A stretch of DNA of 64,000 nucleotides from Dastarcus helophoroides. Its lineage: Eukaryota; Arthropoda; Insecta; Coleoptera; Bothrideridae. Location: NCBI GenBank assembly GCA_028583605.1, contig CM053329.1, positions 39,948,661-40,012,660 on the forward strand. Direction: 5' to 3'. A program made the translations under genes and the position numbers. Shown piece by piece: positions 1 to 11,900 of this stretch (the first letter of the stretch is position 1; each line of letters begins with the position of its first letter). Under the pieces are notes generated by a model that was not told where the DNA came from, did no database searches, and saw nothing but the letters and a program-made list of their open reading frames with translations.

Positions 1-840
1 TTCTTTCTTGTATCCTTTCTTCTTTGTCTTTCTTTCTTACTCTTTTTTCGTCTTTCTTTCTTTCACCCTTCTTTGCCTTTCTTCCTGTCTTCCTTCTTCA
101 CTTTTCCTCTTTCTTCCCTCTTTGCCTTCCTTTCTTTCTTTGTTACCTTCCTTTCTTCATTTCTTTCTTTCTTCTTTGCCTTTCTTCCTTTCTTCCTTGT
201 TTGCCCATTTTCCTATTTGGTCTTTCTTCTTTAATTTCCTTCTTTGCCTTATTTTTTCCTTATTTTTTCTTTCTTCGTCTTCTTTGTTTACCTTCCTACG
301 TCGAATTCCTTTCTTCCATCTGCGCCTTCCTTTCTTTTTCAGCTTTTTTTCTTCCTTTTTCGCCTTCCTTTTTTCCTTCCTCTCTTCCTTCCTTCCTTCT
401 TTCCTTCTTTCCTTCCTTCTTTCCTTCCTTCCTTCCGTCCTTTCTTCCTTTCTTCCCTTCTTCCTTTCTTGCTTTCTTCCTTTCTTCCTTTCTTCCTTCC
501 TTCCTTCCTTCCTTTCTTCTTTCCTTCCTTCCTTCCCTTCTTGCTGCTTTCTTGCTTCCTTCAATCCTTTCCTCCATCCTTCCTTCCACCCTTCCTTCCT
601 TGCTTTCTTCCTTTCTTCCTTTCTTCCTTCCTTCCTTCCTTTCTGCCTTTCTTCCTTTCTTCCTTTCTTCCTTTCTCCCTTTCTTCCTTTCTTCCTTTCT
701 TCCTTCCTTCCTTTCTTTCTTTCTTTCTTTCTTCCTTCTTTGCTTTCTTCCTTCCTTCTTCACCTTCTTTTTTTTCTCTTTCGCCTTCCTACCTTTTTGT
801 TTTGCTTTTTTTTCCTTTATTAACAGTGAAGATTAATCTT
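1..840. repeat. Polypyrimidine low-complexity tract (CTTC/CTTT-rich)
   Basis: The + strand is almost entirely C and T, built from TTCC, CTTT and TTCTTTG words with no fixed period. Long apparent ORFs here are low-complexity artefacts in every frame. It lies left of the last visible lipase exon (2,968), so it is probably in a lipase intron, where the sense transcript would be purine-rich. Confidence 0.9.
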
Positions 841-1207
841 TAACTAATTTTGTTTATTTTATCTAACATGCAATTGATGATTCACTATACACGCCTGGAG
901 GGCTGCATGAATTTGTAGTCTAGGTTGCATTCTTCTTGCATACGACATTGTTGGCGATGGCCATAGTTTCTCTATGGACCAATAGGTGGTAGTACTAAAA
1001 AGTCACTCGCTCTACGCCTGTGAATGTTTTAGTACTTACTTGTCGGAACATTTATTAGCATTCGAGTTGGATATACCAAACTGACGAGATCTAACAAGAT
1101 CGAAACCGGTATTTGGTTTCCAAACTTCGAATCTAATAAATGTTCAAACCTATTGGTCTGTGCATTATAGGATGCAATTGATGGCAAAAAGTTTTATCTT
1201 GTTTTAG
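841..1207. other. Ordinary-complexity island between two polypyrimidine tracts
   Basis: About 365 bp of mixed-base sequence interrupt the polypyrimidine DNA. It holds a hairpin with 10-bp arms (AGTACTAAAA at about 991-1000, complement at about 1028-1037). A segment at 1,048-1,108 recurs inverted at about 37,272-37,330, and a 24-nt word at 1,125-1,148 recurs inverted at 15,179-15,202. It is probably an old mobile-element fragment; no coding signal is seen. Confidence 0.5.
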
Positions 1208-2930
1208 TTGTTATCTGGAGAATGGACTCCTTTCTTCCCTCTTTGTCTTTCTTTTTTCTTTCTTCTTCCTTCTTCGTATTCTTTCCTTTCTTCCTTATTT
1301 GCCTTTCTTCCTTTCTCCCTACTTTGCATTCCTTCCTTTCTTTCTTCCTTCATCATCTTCTTTTCTTGCCTCTGTGTCCTCGTTCCTTCCTTCTTTGTCT
1401 TCCTTTTTTTCTTTCTTTACTTCTTCCTTCTTCGTATTCTTTCCTTTCTTACTTTTTTCCTTATTTGCCTTTCTTCCTTTCTCCCTACTTTGCATTCCTT
1501 CCTTCCTTTCTTCCTTCTTCACCCTTCCTCTTTCTTCCTTCTTCCTTCTTTGTCTTTCTGCCTTTCTTCCTTCTTTGCCTTCCTTTCTTCCTTCCTACTT
1601 CGTTTTCCTTCATTTCTTCTTTGTCTTCCTTTCTTTCTTCCCTCTTTGTCTTCCTTTTTTCTTTCTTTACTTCTTCCTTATTCGTATTCTTTCCTTTCTT
1701 ACTTTCTTCCTTATTTGCCTTTCTTCCTTTCTTCCTACTTTGCATTCCTTCCTTCCTCCCTTCTTCATCTTCCTTTCTTGTCTCTGTACCCTCCTTCCTT
1801 CCTGCTTTATCTTTCTTCCTTCTTTTCTTCTTCGTCTTCCCTTCTTCCTCCATTCTTTGCCTTCCTGTCTTTCTTTCTTCTTCACCTTTCCTCTTTCTTC
1901 CTTCTTCGTCTTCCTTCCTTTCTTTGTTACCTTCCTTTCTTCATTTCTTTCTTTCTTCTTTGACTTTCTTTCTTTCTTCTTTCTTTGCGTTACTTCTTTT
2001 CTTCATTCTTTGCCTTTCTTGTTTTCTTTCTTTCTTCTTTTTTTGCCTTTTTCCTTCTTTGTCTTAGTTGTTTATTTTTATCCTTTGCCTTATTTTTTCC
2101 TTCTTCGTCTTCTTTCTTTATCTTCCTACGTCGCCTTCTTTTCTTACTTCTACGGCCTTTCTTCCTTCTTCCGATTCTTCTTTGTCTTTCTGCCTTTTTC
2201 CTTCTTTGTCTTTCTTTCTTCCTTCCTACTTCGTCTTCCTTCATTTCTTCTCTGACTTCATTTCTTTCTTCCTTCTTTGTCTTCCTTTTTTTTCTTTACT
2301 TCTTCCTTATTCAGTATTCTTTCTTTTCTTACTTTCTTCCCTATTTGCCTTTCTTCCTTTCTTCCTACTGTGCATTCCTTACTTTCTTTTTTCCTTCTTC
2401 ATCTTCCCTTTCTTGTCTCTGTGCTCTCCTTCCTTCCTGCTTTGTCTTTCTTCTCTCCTTTCTTCTTCGTCTTTCCTTTCTTTCTCTATTCTTTGCCTTC
2501 CTTCCTTTCTTCCCTCTTCGCCTTTCCTCTTTCTTCCCTCTTCGGCTTTCTTACTTTCTTTGTCACCTTTCTTTTTTCATTTCTTTCTTCTTTGTCTTTC
2601 TTTTCTTCTTCTTTCTTTGCGTTACTTCTTTTCCTCATTCTTTGCCTTTCTTGTTTTCTTTCTTTCTTCTTTTTTGCCTTTTTTCCTTCTTTGTTTTTCT
2701 TCTTTACTTTTCTTCTTCGCTTTATTTTTTTCCTTTGCCCTATTTTTTTCTTTCTTTGTCTTGTTTCTTTACCTTCCTACGTCGCTTTCCTTTCTTAGCT
2801 TCTACGCCTTTCTTCCTTCTTCGGATTCTTCCTTTTTCGCCTTTCTTCTTTCCTTCCTTTCTTCTTCGTTCTTCTTCCTTCTTCGCCTTCCATCTTTCCT
2901 TTCCTCTTAGCATTCCTTTCCTTCGTTTGC
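1208..2930. repeat. Second polypyrimidine tract with a looser 200-300 bp internal repetition
   Basis: The composition is as in the first tract, but phrases such as CTTCCTTATTTGCCTTTCTTCC recur near 1,290, 1,460, 1,705 and 2,335, so longer units were duplicated. It ends about 40 bp before the lipase exon at 2,968, directly downstream of that exon's 5' splice site on the minus strand. Confidence 0.85.
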
Positions 2931-2967
2931 TAAAGCGAGCACTGAAAAGTAGAATCAACATACAAAC

Positions 2968-5900
2968 CTGTTATCCTCAGAACTCTTCCGCTTCTGACGT
3001 TTCTGCCGCATACTCCGGCCATTTGGGCGCCCAAGCTCAAGCCGATTAAATGAAGACTGGGAAGATACATGCCCCTGGACACCATATAGTCGATGAATTT
3101 GGCGGTGTATTCCCCAACTACTTCGGTGTTCCTCGCCGCCGTCAAATACCATGGGCCAGCTTCGAGTCTCGGTGCGTTAAGCAGAATGATATTGTGGTCG
3201 CCTCTTTGCAAATAAGCTGAAATATTTGCGGTTTAAAAACGCACAAAGATAATTTTCACGCGTCCCTAATGCGAATAATAATTGTAGGTAATATACAAAT
3301 TTAATATTGGCGCAATTATTTATTTGGAAATCGAATCGCAATCGCACTTTCTCTGGTGTAAGCGGTATACACGACTCGTTATATAATGCAGATGTGAACT
3401 TTGCAATGAGTCGGTAAATCAAATGGCTCGTTACACGTTTGACAATAAGTAAGGATTACGTACCTGTTCTTATTAAGGTCGCTGAAGGTGTAGACGCTGA
3501 CTCGAAAAAAGCGTGGAAATAGAAAACTGTTGGTTGGGAGAAATTAAAATGGGACTCGGCCAATGCTTTGTCGTCCCCAATTCGGAAGATTTTGGTACTG
3601 CAAGGGGATTATGTCCTGAAATAAGCGCGAATTTTCAGGTAGTTTGCACCAAAATTCGAAACCGTTAACTTCTTCGTTTATTAACGTTGCAGTTAAACTA
3701 AGTAAATACTTTCAAATGCTAGTTTAGTCGATTAGATTTACGATCATAAGTGCTCATAAACACATGATCTTTAATGCTCGTTAACGCGAAATAGTATTTG
3801 CTTTCTCAAGACATTTTCTCATAAAATTCTTCTAAAATATAACAGACATTGTTTTCTTCGAAAGTGTTTCAGAGTCGCACACGTGAAATAGTTATTTCTT
3901 AAAAAAAGTTTGTTCTAAGGGGTGTTTAGAGCGTCAATTTACTTTGATCAAAAAAGGTCTTATTTTTCAAAGTTAGAGGAATTAGTTGGCCTACAAAACC
4001 AAAATTTCTAGTGGTAACGTCGAAGAACTTTTTAAATGAAACTCACCTGGTGTAAAGCTCAAATGAAATATCCCGCACAGGATCTATTTTGTGACATTTG
4101 TGTTTATTTATTGGATACAACTGAACGTAGGCGTCCTGTATGCTGACTCCTGGCGGTCCTGCAATATTACAAATTGTTTTAATCTATATTTCACTGTGCA
4201 CACATTAAAAAACTTTTTAGGTCCTGAATTGAAAGTTTTATTAAATTAAAGAGACTTTTTAATTTTACTAAAGTGGTAGATAAATTTCAACGTTTTAATT
4301 TGTCTCTGGTTTTAATTAAGAACCAGATATAGACTACTATAGTAGGGTATGGTAGGGATAGGTGGTGCTGTTGATTAAATATACGAATGGCACAATTATA
4401 AAGAGTTCATGCAGATTGCAGAATGATGTTTTGTTCAAATTCGTTGATAGGATCATGTGGATAGGTAGATAGTCGGTGCTGTTGATTAGACATCCTAATG
4501 GCACAATTATAAAGAGTTTATGCAGATTGCAGAATGATGTTTTGTTCAAATTCGTTGATACGATCATGTGGTTATTTAGCTGCCTCGTAGCGAATCTCCA
4601 GTTAGATATTGGATACACAGTAGCTTCCTATCGCATTAGATGAGGCTAGATCATTATACCAAAAGACTCCTTTGTGCAAAGCTACTGTACATTCTATTAG
4701 ACGACGCTGTCGTCGCTGCCAGATGATTTATTTACATAGAAAGGTTATTTACTCTTGTTTCATCGAAAATAAACAGAATATTAATTTGGGAGTATCTGGA
4801 ATAGTTTTCCGGGATAAAACATATCCTATTGACGATTCCGCCTTGCAAGGTATCTCTATACCAAATTTCGTCAAGATAGCTTTGGTGACTGAGCCAAGAA
4901 AAGCGGACAAACAGACGGACAGACACACTTTCGCATTTACATATTGGTTGGATTACAAGCAAGAGTTATGATTACATTTCAGTTTGTTACGAGAGTGATT
5001 TTTATTTTATTATCAGTACTCAACGTTCAGTATACAGTGGCGTTCTTTTGAGACATATTTCTGCACCAACACGTGGGTTTGAATTGTTTTACACCACGCT
5101 CTAATAAGTACTTTGTATACTCTAATTATTAATTTATTATCTAAAACAATTACCTTCTTAAGTACGGTAATACAACTTTTCACTGTCGCTGATAAGAATC
5201 TGAATGCGACAGTTTTATATGCAAATTTAAAGGAAAAAGTGCAAACAAATACATCAAAGTTTAGAACGTAAACCTTCATGCTATTTGTATGAACGTTCAT
5301 ACAAATATGCAAGCCAATACATCAAAGAATTGTATAAAAATTTAAAGAAACTGAGAACAAATATATGAAACTTTTACGTAAACATTATATTTCTGTAAGA
5401 ACAATGTCGACAAAAGGTCAAATTTTTCTCGAAGTATCAACCGTTTTATCAAAATTTCGATTCTCGTCTTGTTAAACGAGACTTCAAAATTTCGACTTTT
5501 TTCAAAATGTTGACTTCAAAATTTTGACTTTTTTCAAAACTTTTTGCTTTTTTTAAATGTAGCCCTTTGAAGTGTCGAGTTATTCGAAAATTTTGACTTT
5601 TTTCCTTATCTCACTTTTTTAACATTTCTGAATTTTGAAATAAATCTACTTGTTTCAAAATTTTGACTACAAAATTTCGACATTGCAAAATCTTGACTTC
5701 AAAATGTCGATTTTTTCAATATTTTGACTTCAAAATTTCAAAATAATTAAAACATTTTTGCTTCTGTTCAGAACTTTGGCTTTTTTTAAATTTGTTTTCG
5801 AAAATTGCAACTTTTTTAATAAAAATTTCCCATTTTGGCATTTTTTTAATGTAGCCCTTTGAAGAGTCGAGTTTTTCGAAAATTTCAATTTTTTCCCAAT

Positions 5901-8900
5901 TTCACTTTTTTAACATTTCTGCTTTTTGAAATGAATCTACTTGTTTCAAAATTTTGACTCCAAATTTCGACTTCAAAATGTCGACTTTTTTCAAAATGTT
6001 GACTACAAAATTTCGAAATTGTAAAATTTTGACTTCAAAATGTCGACTTTTTTAAAATTTTGACGTCAAAATTTCGAAATTATTAAAACATTTTTGCTCA
6101 TGTTCAGAGCTTCGGCTTTTTATAAAAATTCGTTTTCGAAAATTGCAACTTTTTATAAAAATGTCCCATTTTGGCTTTTGTTAATGTAGCCCTTTGAAGA
6201 GTCGAGTTTTTCGAAAATTTCGATCTTTTTCCTAATTTCACTTTTTTAACATTTCTGCTTTTTGAAATGAATCTACTTGTTTCAACATTTTGACAACAAA
6301 ATTTCGACTTCAAAATGTCGACTTTTTTCAAAATGTTGACTACAAAATTTCGACATTGCAAAATCTTGACTTCAAAATTTCGACTTTTTTCAATATTTTG
6401 ACTTCAAAATTTCAAAATAATTAAAACATTTTTGCTTCTGTTCAGAGCTTTGGCTTTTTTATAAATTTGTTTTCGAAAATTGCAACTTTTTATAAAAATT
6501 TCCCATTTTGGCTTTTTTTAAATGTAGCCCTTTGAAGAGTCGAGTTTTTCGAAAATTTCGACCTTTTTCCTAATTTCACTTTTTTAACATTTCTGCTTTT
6601 TGAAATGAATCTACTTGTTTCAACATTTTGACAACAAAATTTCGACTTCAAAATGTCGACTTTTTTCAAAATGTTGACTACAAAATTTCGACATTGCAAA
6701 ATCTTGACTTCAAAATGTCGATTTTTTCAATATTTTGACTATAAAATTTCAAAATAATTAAAACATTTTTGCTTCTTTCAGACTTTGGCTTTTCATAAAA
6801 TTGTTTTTCGAAATTCAACTTTCTTAAAATGTCCTTTTGCTTTTAATGTACTTTAACGGTTTTTCAAAATTTCGACTTTTTCAATTTCATTTTAAATTTG
6901 TTTAATAATTACTTGTTTCAAATAAAATTTCGACTTTAAAATTCGACTTTTTCAAAATGTGACTAAAATTTCGAATGCTTTACTTCAAAATTCGATTTTA
7001 ATTTTGACTTAAAATTTCGAATATTAAACTTTTTCTATGTTCAAAGTTGCTTTAACCTTTTTTATAAAAATGTCCATTTGGCTTTTTTTATGAGCCCTTT
7101 GAAAGTCAGTTTTTGAAAATTTTTTCGACTTTTTCCTAATTTCACTTGTTTAACATTTCTGATTTTTAATATAAATCTACTTGTTTCAAAATTTTGTCTT
7201 CAAAATTTCGACCTTTTTCAAAATGTTGACTTCAAAATTTCGACTTTATTCAAAATTTTGACTTTAAAAGTTTGATTTTAAAATTTCGACTTTATTCAAA
7301 ATTTTGACTTCAAAATTTCGACATTATTAAAACATTTTTGCTTCTGTTCAGAGCTTCAGCTTTTTATAAAAAATTGTTTTCGAAAATTGCAATGTTTTAT
7401 AAAAATTTCCCAATTTGGCTTTTTTTTTAAATGTAGCCCTTTGAAGAGTCGAGTTTTTAGAAAATTTTGACTTTTTCCTAATTTCACTTTTTTAACATTT
7501 CTGCTTTTTGAAATGAATCTACTTGTTTCAACATTTTGACTTCAAAATTTCGACTTCAAAATGTCGACTTTTTTCAAAATATTGACTACAATATTTCGAC
7601 ATTGCAAAATTTTGACTTCAAAATGTCGACTTTTTTAAAATTTTAGAGAGATATTCAGTATGGTTTCAGGGGACAAGATTTGTATTTCAATTTAAGAACC
7701 AAATTTGTTTCCAAAACATCAATTTTTTTTAAATTGTCATTTTACTTCGAAATGTTAATGCACATTTTAACGTTTTTCAAAAGGGTCGCATTTTGTGAAC
7801 ATTTTGATTCTTTAAAATTTCGACTTTTCCAAAAATTTGAAATTTTTTAAGTATCTCGCATTATTTTTCAAATTTTCGAATTAAACGTTTCCTCGATTTT
7901 TCAAATGTTCACCTTTTTTTATAATTTCGCTACTTTAAAATCTCAAGATTTTTTAAAATTCATACATTTTTCATAATTTCAACCGTTTTTGGACATTTTT
8001 AAATTAATTTGAAAAATTTGCTTTTTCAAATATTTTATATAGTTTTTTGCAGTTTTTGCACTTTTCGGAAAATTTTGATTTTTTTAATGAAAATTTCTAC
8101 TTTTTTAAAAATAAGAAACAAATTTTCTCCAAAACATCAATTTTCTTTTAAATTTTTATTTTATTTGAAAATTTTTATGCCCATTTCGACATTTTTCACA
8201 ATTTCGACTTTTTTCAAAATTTGGATTTTTTCAAAATTTTTTCATTTAGTTGACCATTCTGACTTTAAAATTTCGACTTTTGTAATAGTTTGGGTATTTT
8301 TTAACATGGCGCCTTATTCTTTAAATTTTTGAATTAAACGTTTCGGTTATTTTTCAAAATGTTGACTTTTTCAAAATTTCGATGATTTTTCAACTTTTTT
8401 TTTAAAAGTATTGACTTTTGAACTATAAACTTCCATTCCAATTTTTGGCTTTGATTGAAAAAACATTAAGAGAAGCATGAATATATTTTTTTTTTTAAAT
8501 TTGGGGGGCACAATATAAAAAATTTGGCAACCCCTGGTTTAAATTATGAAAAACGGAGAAATTCATTGCTTATTATTCGTAAAGTTTGCAAACTTGTTTA
8601 TTAAATTATATCTGTGAAATAATAACTACTTATTATGAGTAATTTATTATCGTAATTATTACGTAAGATATATTTATTGTGTTTGTTTCTCAAAATTTCA
8701 CCGTGATTCCAAAGTTTTCACTTTTTTCTGGAATTTTCGAGTTTAAACTCAAAACTTTGGGACATTTTTCTCGAAATCTCGTACTGAGGCTCTAGTTTGT
8801 TATGTGAAGTTAAATTTTTACCCGAAATTTGGGCCCTTTTTCTAAAATTTAAAAATTTAAACTTGTAAACCCAAATTTTGGTTTTATTTCGAAATTCGAC

Positions 8901-11900
8901 TTTCATTCGAAACTCTTCACTTTGAACGCATACTCCCATTGAAAAACACCAGTGGAATCTTAAATCCTATTTTATAAAATTCGTAATTTAAATGTCAGAA
9001 TCCCAGTTTGAAAATTCAAAATTGGAATTTTTTGAAATCAAATTTGCAAGAATTTCCCCAATTCTCTACTAAATATAAAATTATTTCCCCACTGTTTTGA
9101 CATTAAAATTGGGACTTTGAATATTCTAGACGTCTCTTAACTCTTCTGGAAATTTAGACTCTTCATCGACTTTATTATTAAAATTCTGGCTCTAACCTCA
9201 AAATTTCGACTGTTCGCTCTAGATGAATTTGGACACCCCTTAATTTCAAATAAGGCGCTTTTTTTGCAACACAAAATAAGAAGTGAACTTTTTTAAATAC
9301 ATTATTATTGACACCAAAGTTTGATTTATCCATTTGGAACGATTTGACCTTGAGAACGAAAAAAATTCGTATTTGTTGTTTCCCAACTGATTAGCTTTCC
9401 AGACGAGGCGCGCCCATAAATTGGGGGCCGTTTTTTATAGAAAAAATATCATTTTGGTGTTACCTCGTTGACCCCTATTTGTTTTTTATAGTTTGTTTCT
9501 GTTCGCAATTTTTTTTGACAAATTTTATTACGTCGTGAAATTTTTTTGCAAATTTTTCCCTTCGATGAATTTTTTTCACCAAGTGAGCTAGTCCGCGTGG
9601 TCGTAAGAGCTGACTTGGAAGAAGAAAATATGAATTTTTGCTAGAAAAACATTTTCAATATAAAAAATTAATAAAAAGGGAAACATTTTTCGTTAAATCG
9701 ATTCTTGGCAAAAACCAGAAATTTATCATTTCGACCGCAATGAAAAAAAATTAGCAACGTCTTGAAATTTTTAGTGTTTATTTAGGATCCTTTGGGGTTG
9801 AAAAGTTACCACCAATATTCTTAGTCTATCCATCATTTGCAGAGTTATGCAAAGTCAGAGGTGGCCTTTGGGGGTGGCGAGGAGGGCAACCGCCCGGGGC
9901 CTCGCTCTTGCAGGGGGCCTCGCGTACTCGTGCAATAGTAGAAATTCTAATGTTTATTTGCATTATAAAACTCGACTCGTTGCTCTCTTGCGTGGTAGTA
10001 ATCGCGCTGATATCCGTCTCATTCGCTCCAATGAATATTTCTTTCCTTCTCTTTCACATGGACGAAATTTCGTACCAGTGCCACAAGTGCTGCCAACTGC
10101 AAGGGCCAAACAAAGCCTGATACTACTGCATTTTCTTCGTGTTTACAATTCGGGGAATTCCCGTCTTTCATTTCACTTGTCAACTGTCGTCGGGTTATGC
10201 TTTTATATTAGACACAAACCACTAACACTTGTTAGTGATTTGTGATATTAGAGCAGCCGTCATCATTTCTGAATCCCCGACTCTTTTAAGACATTAATGC
10301 ACCTTAATTTATCATACTAATAATTTGTTATTTTTCTTAGTTTCCAATAAACAATTTTAAAAGTCTAAATTTATTTATTTATAAGTTTGCATTTTTCGTC
10401 AAGCAACATCATTAAAACTCATAGGCGTAGGCAGGATTTCGTTCAAGGAGGGGCAAGAATCATTTTGAAAAATTGATAAAAAAAGAAAACCTATTGAATA
10501 TATGTATATTTTCATTTAACTACATAAACTGATGACTCGACTTTTCAGATTAACTTTGGAATTTGAAAATAGAGCCGAACTTTGCGAAAACAGTCAGAAA
10601 ATTGAATCTAAAATAAAAATCTAACCTTTCAGAAAACTATCAAAATTTCGAAGATTTCGAATAATAATGATTTTTCAAAAATACCGTCGAAATGTCGAGA
10701 AAAAAGTTGAAATCTCTTGAAGAAAAGAAAACATTTTCAAGAGAAAGTTTAATTTTAAGAGAGACAAATTTCGAGAAAAAAACGAATTTTGGGAAAAGTT
10801 GGAATGTTTAGAAAACCGTGTTTAAAATAAAATACTACTCTTTCGAAAAGTCTCCAAAAATGTCAAAAATTCGAAAAAAATATATTTTTAAAGGGGCAGT
10901 TTTGTGAAAAAAGAGACGTAATTTTCAAAAAAAGTTGGAATTTTAAGAAACATTTTTCACTATAAGTGGAGATTTCCAGAAGCATAAAACCTTCCTATTT
11001 GAAGTACGAGTCAAAATTTCCAGAATAAGACAAATTTTGAAAAGCATGAAATTTTTGGAAATTTAAATTAAATAAAAATTTAGAAAAAACCGAATATTAA
11101 AAAAAAGAAAGTTCATTTTTGGGAGAAAAAAGTAAAATAAAAACGTTATTTCGAAAGTGACGAATTTTGAGAAAAAACCCTATTTTGGAAAAGGGTTTTT
11201 TAGAAAATCAAAATTGAATAAAAACCCAACCTTTTGAAAGAACTCGAAAAATGCTGAAAATTTTAAAAATTCCAAAGGTGAAATATTCTGAAAAAATTCG
11301 CATTTTCCAAAGACACTTTTTCGAAATTTTTACTTTTTTATTCTAATTTTCACAATATTTAAATTTTAATAAAGAAATCTTTTTTTCGAAATAACCCAAA
11401 AATATTTTTCTTAACATTTTTAATTATCGGTAATATGGCGATCTAATTTAGAGAAAACAGACGAATTTCGAGAAAATTTAAATTTAAAAGAAAAGCCAAT
11501 TTCGAGGAAAAAATCCAGAAATCTCCAGAAACTAAAACATCGCATTTTAAAATAAAAGCCAAAATTTCGAAAATAAAGAGAAATATAAAATTGAAATTTC
11601 TGGAGTCAAATTTAAAAGTCAAAATTTTTAAAAAAGACAAATATTCAGAAAAGTGGCAGAATTTTGATAGAAAAAATGATTTTCGAAAGAAGAGTTCAAA
11701 AAGTATGATTTTGAGAATAAAGTCGAAATTTCGAAAAGGACGAATTTAAACTAATTTTAAGAGAAAAATTCAAAATGTTTAGCAAAGTTGAATATCAAAT
11801 TTTAATATAAAAATCGATCTTTTCGAGAAAAAGGCAAATTTTAAGAAACCTGTCAAAATTTCTTAAAAATCAAATTCTAAAAGATCAAAGTCTTCAGAAA

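Noticed and set aside
8..3049. Many 100-350-codon ORFs rich in Phe, Leu and Ser, and Lys/Glu/Arg ORFs opposite
   Set aside because: Polypyrimidine sequence lacks stops in several frames; no splice-site structure or conserved motif.
4672..4971. 99-codon plus ORF
   Set aside because: It ends in the RTE/SINE-like tail and has no recognisable domain; probably chance.
9847..10245. 132-codon ORF overlapping a GC-richer stretch
   Set aside because: It begins at the terminal repeat of the outer hAT-like element and shows no transposase motif.
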